This document shows positions 58,035 through 64,000 of a stretch of DNA of 64,000 nt, piece after piece (position 1 is the stretch's first letter; each line of letters starts with the position of its first letter). The position numbers and the translations under genes are program-made. The notes beneath the pieces were generated by a model. It ran no database searches. It was not told the origin of the DNA and saw only the letters and a list, made by a program, of their open reading frames with translations. Source of the DNA: an uncultured Roseburia sp. (GTDB lineage Bacteria > Bacillota > Clostridia > Lachnospirales > Lachnospiraceae); the NCBI GenBank assembly GCA_947644305.1, contig CANRYS010000001.1, forward strand, positions 186,001-250,000, read 5' to 3'.

Positions 58035-60813
58035 CGCTTTTCTCCTTCTTTGCTGCGTAGGTGATCCAATATCCGACACATGCCAAAAGTCCTGCCAGGC
58101 TGATGCCAAGCCCCAGCCTGAGATAAGGCGTCTCATAATACAGCTCCACAGCATTCTTTCCCGCTTTCAGCGGCAGCGCCATATACGCCGTATTGGAAAG
58201 GCAGAGCGGAGTCTCCTTTCCATTGACCACTGCTTTCCACCCCTCACTGTAAGGAATGGATAAGAACAACAGTTGGTCCGCCGGCACTGTCACTTCACCG
58301 CGTATACTATTTTTATCGGTCACCACATGTTCCAGGGCGTGTTCTTTCCTCGCCTGGATCGTTTCCCCATAATCCTCCATACCCTGGGCGATCACCTTTA
58401 ACTTATCCAATTCAAAACTGCCCTTGAACTGGAAACGGATCTTACATAGGGTTTCTCCTTCCTCCCCCTCTGCCACGCCGAGATGAAACAAATATTCCTC
58501 CCTACCAAAGTACCAGTTCCACTGATTTGTCAGCGCTCGGATGGTCTTCTTTTGCTTTCCCATAACCGCTGTTATGTCACAATAGGTCCGGTTTTTCTGT
58601 GTCATCTGATACCCCGGAAGGCGCAGGTACAGCTCTGCCTCCGACACAGGCTCTCTTAGGCGAAGAGTAAGGCTCCCCCCATTTTTCTTCACCACAGCCT
58701 TTCCTCCCCGGATCTCAACCTGTTTCGTAGATTGGATCTCATAGGGGATCTCTCTGCTGTTTAACTCTGGAACACTGCTCCTTTTGTTCACCTTTTCGAT
58801 CTGTCCTTGAAAACCAGAATCCCTGTCTGTCAGGGCTTCACCGTCCAGGATCACGGTCTTAAGCATAATCTCCTGCAGCTTCACACCATCTTTTCGGATC
58901 TCCTTCTCTAGCTGGTCCTGGGTCATATAACTGTCATAGGTAATACCAAGGGGAAGAAAATACTGATTTTCGTATAGTCCATAGGTTTTCTTTCCCCTCT
59001 TAAACTCCCTCACCAGCTTATATCCATAGGGAAGCTGGAACTCCTTCCCCTGTTCCACCGCATAGTATCCCACAGAAGCTAGAGCTGCCAGCCAGGTACG
59101 GTCATCTAGACCTTCGATCTTAAACATGCTGTCTAACACCCCACCATCTTGCATCTGGAGAAGATACTGTATCCGGTTCGGATTGGACATGCTAAAATAA
59201 CTGGATACCCCGTACTTTCCGGTGATCATGCCTGTGTTTTCCGTCCGCTTCGCCGGAGAATCTGTCCGATAAATTCCCTTAACTGCACCGATCTGAGAAG
59301 CTTCTATCTCCCCGTTTCCCTTTACCTCTGCCTCCGGGGAGCCTGCGACGTACTGGTATGCCGTTCCCCGGTCGATAAAACTCTCCGCATATCCCTGTCC
59401 TTTATTACTGAACAGGAGCCATCCACTGCCTATGATATTCAGGGCAACCGTCAAGGTAAGCAGCACATAAATATTCTTTTTCAGCCATCCCGCCATGGAG
59501 GGAGGCAGCCGTTTTCCCCAAAAGCCCTTTTTTGCACAGCACCAGTTCCAGATCAGCAGCACCAGCAATGTCATCACCAGCATGGCAAAACCAAACCAGC
59601 CGGTGAGCTGATCCACATCCGATGAAAAAAGTACCAGAACCAGATAGATCCCTGCCCCGCCGATACAGACCAATACCTTCTTTCTTGTCAGTTTTAACAA
59701 CTCTGGCAGCCCATAAACCATACCCATAGCAAATACAAAGGTGGTTAAGTACATAAAACGCCCAGAAACATAAGAAAAGCCATTCATCATATAGCCGCCA
59801 AAGGGAACTAGCATCAAGATCGTCCAGCACAGAATATTAGCCTTTAACTCCACATTCTTCTTTCGCCCGACGGCAAAGAGCACAAGGACCGCCGGCAGTA
59901 CGAGAGAGGCCATACCCAGATAGTCCCAGGTAATTCTTGGCGGACCGATAATCCGCGTCAAAATGGCATGGTAACGACTGGCGTCAAAAAGCAACAGATT
60001 CCCCGGATCAAAAGCGCTCTCGCTCCGGGTACTGGAGAGATACGCCGCGATAGATGGCACAAAGAGCACCCCTGCCATCGCCGTTCCCATGACGTACGCT
60101 GCTATGCACCGCCAGCACCGGACAAACAGTTTTTTCTGGCAGACCACCCGAATCAATGCGTAGATCACCAAGAAAATCGTGTTCATATAGAAAAAATAAA
60201 ATCCGTTCAGCGCAGTAAAAAACGTGACAAGGATTAGCAGCGTCAGTCTTTTATTCTCCAGTGCCCGGTCCACTCCCACCACTGCCAGCGGCAGAAAGAT
60301 CATGGGAATGACAAAGAAGGGGTGCTTCACCGCCACGTGTAGAATGTAGCCGGAAAAAGCATACACCAGCGCTCCAATCATGGTAGTGCTCCAGCTTCTT
60401 CCCTTCATCCGGCAGCACCAGGAAAAAGAAAGCCCCGCAAGATAGATCCGAAGAACCACCAGAACGTCATACAGATATTCCGTCTTCTCCTCCGGCACCA
60501 GCGCTGCCAGTAAGGTCAATGGATCTCCCAGCCCATAGAAATTTAGGGTAGTCATAATATCTTCCCCCATTCCCAGGGAGAGGTCAAACATTGGCGGCAC
60601 AAAATCCCCCCGCAGCATACCAGAACAAATTTCCCGGTAATATCTACCCAGATAACAGAGCGCCGCGTAATGCTGTTTGATCCCATCGTAATTCCAGATA
60701 AAGGACTTTCCATTCTTCCAGAAGACAAAATAAGTACAGCCAAAAACTACCACAAAGACAACGGAAAATAAAAGCAAAAAGCAGAGTGCCTTTTGCTTTT
60801 TATTTCTTTTCAT
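58018..60813 (-). CDS. YfhO family membrane protein
   Basis: 931 residues with about 13 membrane helices and two large extracellular parts. The N-terminus FFGCTYFVFWKNGKSFIWNYDGIKQHY and the TLNFYGLGDPLTLLAALVP segment are typical of YfhO. Family members use lipid-linked sugars to glycosylate teichoic acids or lipoteichoic acids outside the membrane. The C-terminal Ig-like region ends with FLSIPYSEGWKAVVNGKETPL. The gene overlaps the mutase gene by four bases. Confidence 0.9.
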   Translation of the reverse strand: MKRNKKQKALCFLLLFSVVFVVVFGCTYFVFWKNGKSFIWNYDGIKQHYAALCYLGRYYREICSGMLRGDFVPPMFDLSLGMGEDIMTTLNFYGLGDPLTLLAALVPEEKTEYLYDVLVVLRIYLAGLSFSWCCRMKGRSWSTTMIGALVYAFSGYILHVAVKHPFFVIPMIFLPLAVVGVDRALENKRLTLLILVTFFTALNGFYFFYMNTIFLVIYALIRVVCQKKLFVRCWRCIAAYVMGTAMAGVLFVPSIAAYLSSTRSESAFDPGNLLLFDASRYHAILTRIIGPPRITWDYLGMASLVLPAVLVLFAVGRKKNVELKANILCWTILMLVPFGGYMMNGFSYVSGRFMYLTTFVFAMGMVYGLPELLKLTRKKVLVCIGGAGIYLVLVLFSSDVDQLTGWFGFAMLVMTLLVLLIWNWCCAKKGFWGKRLPPSMAGWLKKNIYVLLTLTVALNIIGSGWLLFSNKGQGYAESFIDRGTAYQYVAGSPEAEVKGNGEIEASQIGAVKGIYRTDSPAKRTENTGMITGKYGVSSYFSMSNPNRIQYLLQMQDGGVLDSMFKIEGLDDRTWLAALASVGYYAVEQGKEFQLPYGYKLVREFKRGKKTYGLYENQYFLPLGITYDSYMTQDQLEKEIRKDGVKLQEIMLKTVILDGEALTDRDSGFQGQIEKVNKRSSVPELNSREIPYEIQSTKQVEIRGGKAVVKKNGGSLTLRLREPVSEAELYLRLPGYQMTQKNRTYCDITAVMGKQKKTIRALTNQWNWYFGREEYLFHLGVAEGEEGETLCKIRFQFKGSFELDKLKVIAQGMEDYGETIQARKEHALEHVVTDKNSIRGEVTVPADQLLFLSIPYSEGWKAVVNGKETPLCLSNTAYMALPLKAGKNAVELYYETPYLRLGLGISLAGLLACVGYWITYAAKKEKSGGISI

Positions 60814-62489
60814 CCCTTACATACCTCCGTAAAATATGCTTCCAGCGCGGCTGTGATCCGATCTCCTGCCTCCTCGCTGTCTCCCTTCACCAGATAATAC
60901 ATCTTGATCTTTGGCTCCGTTCCCGACGGTCTCACCAGCACATTTACGTCATTTTCCATATTAAATTCGAGCACGTTGGATCTGGGAAGATCTCCCACTC
61001 CTGCTCCATAGTCTTTCACATCCTCCACCTTAAATCCGGCGATCTCTGAGGGCGGATTCTTTCTGAGGGAATCCATCAGTTCTGTCATTTTCTTTGCTCC
61101 GCTGGCGCCCTCAAAAGTGATAGACTGCAGCGCCTCCTTAAAATAACCATACTTCTCATAAAGAGCGTTTAACACTTCCACTAAAGAAAGTCCCTTTGCT
61201 TTATAGTGGGCGAACATCTCACAGATCAGCAGCGATCCGTTGACACCGTCTTTGTCTCTCACATGGCTGCCACTGAGATAGCCATAACTCTCTTCAAACC
61301 CAAAGACATAGCGGTCCGCTTCACCCGCCGCCTCCAGAAAACCGATCTGCTCACCGATAAACTTAAATCCCGTAAGCACCCGCCTTACCTCCACACCATA
61401 GTCGGCGGCGATCTTATCGATCATCTTTGTGGACACGATGGTAGTCACTACCACTGGATTTTGTGGCATCGTTCCATTATCAGTATAAGTTTTGCAGATA
61501 TAATCAAAGAGCAGTATCCCCATCTGATTGCCAGATATGAGCTTATAATCTTCTCCATCCTTCACGGCGATGCCCACGCGGTCACAGTCCGGGTCCGTCG
61601 CCAGCAGCAGATCGCTTCCTACCTCTTTCGCCTTTTTCAAACCGACCTCAAGAGCTTCCCGGATCTCTGGATTGGGATAGGGACAGGTGGTAAAATTCCC
61701 GTCCGGCATCTCCTGCTCAGCCGGGATTGTGATCCTGGTATACCCATTTTCCCTCAGACATCTTGTCACCGGCATCCGTCCAGTACCGTTCAGAGGCGTA
61801 TATACGATGGATACGTCTTTGTCGATTTCTTTCGGGTTCAGCGCCCTCTCAGAAACCGCATCGATAAAACCTGTGATGATATCTTCCCGGATAAAATGGA
61901 TCTTACCCTGGCCGCATCCCTCTTCAAAATCCATCTGCACCACATCATCAAATACATCCACACTGTCGATCTCATGCAAGATCGCCTCTGCCACCTCCAG
62001 CGTGATCTGGCAGCCATCTGCCCCATATACCTTATAACCATTATATTTCGCCGGATTGTGGCTTGCCGTCACCACAATACCGCCGTCACAGTGAAGGGCG
62101 CGCACTGCATAGGACAGCGCCGGCGTCGGCATCAATTCTTTATAGATGTGAACCTGGATTCCATTTGCCGCAAAAACCCCGGCGGCAGTTCTGGCAAATA
62201 GATCGGATTTGATCCGGCTGTCATAAGCGATAGCCACCGAAGGCTCTGCCGTTACCTTTTTCAGATAATTGCTGTATCCCTGGGTCGCTTTTGCCACAGT
62301 ATGCACGTTCATACGGTAAGTTCCGGCGCCGATCACACCGCGAAGCCCACCGGTGCCAAATTCCAGCTCCCGGTAAAAACGGTCATTGATCTCTTCTTCC
62401 TTCCCTTCCACACTCTTTAATTCTTCCAGCAGGTCTTCTTCCTTTACCTTCTCCATCCATCTTTTATAATTAGATATAATATCCATCAT
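60810..62489 (-). CDS. Phosphohexomutase (phosphoglucomutase/phosphomannomutase)
   Basis: 559 residues. It has the phosphoserine loop VTASHNPAKYNGYKVYG, metal loop ATDPDCDRVGIAV, sugar loop GFEESYGYLSGSH and the phosphate loop RPSGTEPKIKMYY. The 559-residue length and GGLRGVIGAGTYRMN match the PgcA-type (alpha-PGM of Firmicutes). It interconverts hexose-1- and 6-phosphate. Here it may supply glucose-1-phosphate or mannose-1-phosphate for the glycan and for GDP-mannose used by the gmd/rmd genes. GGAGG is before the start. Confidence 0.93.
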   Translation of the reverse strand: MMDIISNYKRWMEKVKEEDLLEELKSVEGKEEEINDRFYRELEFGTGGLRGVIGAGTYRMNVHTVAKATQGYSNYLKKVTAEPSVAIAYDSRIKSDLFARTAAGVFAANGIQVHIYKELMPTPALSYAVRALHCDGGIVVTASHNPAKYNGYKVYGADGCQITLEVAEAILHEIDSVDVFDDVVQMDFEEGCGQGKIHFIREDIITGFIDAVSERALNPKEIDKDVSIVYTPLNGTGRMPVTRCLRENGYTRITIPAEQEMPDGNFTTCPYPNPEIREALEVGLKKAKEVGSDLLLATDPDCDRVGIAVKDGEDYKLISGNQMGILLFDYICKTYTDNGTMPQNPVVVTTIVSTKMIDKIAADYGVEVRRVLTGFKFIGEQIGFLEAAGEADRYVFGFEESYGYLSGSHVRDKDGVNGSLLICEMFAHYKAKGLSLVEVLNALYEKYGYFKEALQSITFEGASGAKKMTELMDSLRKNPPSEIAGFKVEDVKDYGAGVGDLPRSNVLEFNMENDVNVLVRPSGTEPKIKMYYLVKGDSEEAGDRITAALEAYFTEVCKG

Positions 62490-62517
62490 CCTTTAATTCC
62501 TCCTTACACATCCTCCG

Positions 62518-63462
62518 CTATGAAATCTGTTCTCTCCAATAATTCAGCGTATCTTCCAGTGTTTTCTCCAGACGAATCTTGCGCGTCCAGTCCGTGTGCT
62601 CTGTGATCTTAGATATATCTGCTGAGATGATCGGCACATCGATGGGCCTCAGTCGTTCCGCCTCTACCTGCACCCGGATCTCCTGTCCAGAGAGAGCGAT
62701 GATCTGATCCAGGATCTCCTGGATCGAATATGCATTTCCCGCTCCCACGTTGTAGGTCTCACCAGCATGCCCCTGACGTACCAGGCACTCATAGGCGGCG
62801 ATCACATCTCTCACATCTGTAAAATCCCTTTTGGCTTTCAGATTTCCCACATGGATCACCGGTTCCCGCAATCCCTTTTCCACTTCCACTACCTGTTTGC
62901 AAAAATCCGACACCACAAACTGGGGAGACTGTCTCGGTCCCACATGGTTAAAGGCGCGGACCATTACAAGATTGAGTTGGTATGCCCTGGCATAGATCGC
63001 CGCCAACATATTCTGACAACCCTTGGTGGCAGCATAAATATTTCCGGGACGCAAAACCGTATCCTCAGTGATCGGGACCTCATCGGGATTGACATACCCA
63101 TATTCCTCTCCGGAACCGATCAAAAGTACTCTTCCTGTATATTTTCTTTCCTTTAGCACATCCAGCAGATTCAAAGTCCCCTTAATGTTTACATCCACCG
63201 TAAGCTGCGGATTGGACCAGGATAGAGCCACGGAACTCTGGGCCGCAAGGTGGAAAATATAATCCGGGGCACACTTTGCCAACACCTGCTCCACCTCTTC
63301 TTTCACCAGAAGATCCATGTCCAATATGTTAGCGTTCGCGTCCTCCAGCACTTCCTGTTTCATTTTTGTTATACTAACCTTATATCCACATTCCCCGCTC
63401 AGATATTCTGCCAGATACCTCCCCACAAAACCGGCGCCGCCGATAATCAATACTTTTTTCAT
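62518..63462 (-). CDS. GDP-4-keto-6-deoxymannose reductase, RMD-like
   Basis: About 314 residues of the extended SDR family: GGAGFVGRYLAEYL, HLAAQSSVALSWSNP, IGSGEEYG, YAATKGCQN (YxxxK catalytic) and RAFNHVGPRQSPQFVVSDF. The last stretch is the reductase (Rmd) form that makes GDP-D-rhamnose. It follows a gmd gene on the same strand. ATG 63462 follows GAGGG. Confidence 0.85.
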   Translation of the reverse strand: MKKVLIIGGAGFVGRYLAEYLSGECGYKVSITKMKQEVLEDANANILDMDLLVKEEVEQVLAKCAPDYIFHLAAQSSVALSWSNPQLTVDVNIKGTLNLLDVLKERKYTGRVLLIGSGEEYGYVNPDEVPITEDTVLRPGNIYAATKGCQNMLAAIYARAYQLNLVMVRAFNHVGPRQSPQFVVSDFCKQVVEVEKGLREPVIHVGNLKAKRDFTDVRDVIAAYECLVRQGHAGETYNVGAGNAYSIQEILDQIIALSGQEIRVQVEAERLRPIDVPIISADISKITEHTDWTRKIRLEKTLEDTLNYWREQIS

Positions 63463-63493
63463 TGTTTCCCTCATTTCTACTGCTGTCCTAAGG

Positions 63494-63508
63494 CTCAGCT
63501 TTGCTGAG
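63494..63508. repeat. Small hairpin upstream of rmd
   Basis: CTCAGC and GCTGAG form a six-base stem with a TTT loop, about 30 bases before the rmd start. Confidence 0.5.
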
Positions 63509-63558
63509 ACTATGCGCATTCATGCAATTCCCTCGTTCTATAGAGGAATATATAAGGC

Positions 63559-63605
63559 AGCGGCGCGAATTCTCCGTTTTCAGGCGGGTTCCGATTCGCG
63601 CCGCT
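63559..63605 (-). repeat. Strong hairpin between gmd and rmd
   Basis: AGCGGCGCGAAT and its complement form a perfect 12-base stem around a 23-base loop in the 193-base gap. There is no U tract, so it may be a processing or attenuating structure. Confidence 0.6.
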
Positions 63606-63655
63606 AAGCCAATGTAACAGCGCCTCATGATACCTCATGTTTGACGCCAAATCAA

Positions 63656-64000
<345 letters not shown>

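Noticed and set aside
61206-62201. A 331-codon plus-strand frame
   Set aside because: It is antisense to the phosphohexomutase whose catalytic motifs are all present. No recognisable domain.

Overview
The window looks like a chromosomal segment of a Gram-positive gut-type Clostridia, most likely Lachnospiraceae. This rests on recognised families rather than a search: a VanS-like two-component system, BMP/Nup-type nucleoside ABC importer, Big_2 surface proteins, YaaH-like GH18 protein, LicD proteins, TarI/TarJ, CDP-glycerol-type polymerases and YfhO. No tRNA, rRNA, CRISPR array or intact insertion sequence was seen.

Layout. 1-1.6 kb: end of a response regulator, its sensor kinase, and a probable relaxase scar. 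1.7-12.9 kb: a minus-strand nucleoside-type uptake and catabolism operon (GntR regulator, lipoprotein, ATPase, two permeases, isochorismatase-type hydrolase, PfkB kinase, nucleoside phosphorylase, BtpA/SgcQ barrel, iron alcohol dehydrogenase, TrpA-like barrel), with palindromic sites before the regulator. The order suggests import, phosphorolysis, kinase step, retro-aldol-type cleavage and aldehyde reduction, but the altered base pocket of the phosphorylase leaves the substrate unknown. 13-24 kb: housekeeping and envelope genes (PAP2, GHL10-like hydrolase, cysteine synthase, Big_2 protein, DJ-1, RluA, M23 peptidase, glutamate racemase). 24-30 kb: an RND-type exporter with a long coiled-coil insertion, a divergent TetR regulator, and a GH18/LysM protein.

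30.6-64 kb is a large cell-surface glycopolymer region: an EAL protein, polymer transferases, a CapD-like dehydratase, an O-antigen-ligase-like protein, six glycosyltransferases, two LicD proteins, CDP-ribitol synthesis (TarI, TarJ), three CDP-glycerol-family polymerases joined to other domains, YfhO, a phosphohexomutase and GDP-rhamnose genes. Inside it is a compact cassette, KdsB-like cytidylyltransferase, HMGL-type aldolase and KdsC-like phosphatase, flanked by two paralogous proteins that join a teichoic-acid polymerase domain to a DUF115/GT42-like domain. I read this as synthesis of a CMP-activated ulosonic acid and its attachment to a polyol-phosphate polymer without a recognisable Kdo8P or NeuB synthase. 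This is the strongest candidate for an undescribed pathway.

A second candidate system is RNA-level. Structured leaders recur before minus-strand genes (17.7, 28.3, 35.8, 53.2 and 54.1 kb). Four share a stem, a CAAGTT-type or similar hairpin, and a loop that can pair with sequence next to the ribosome binding site. Some stems differ between copies yet stay paired. They may be regulatory leaders or a spreading palindromic repeat.
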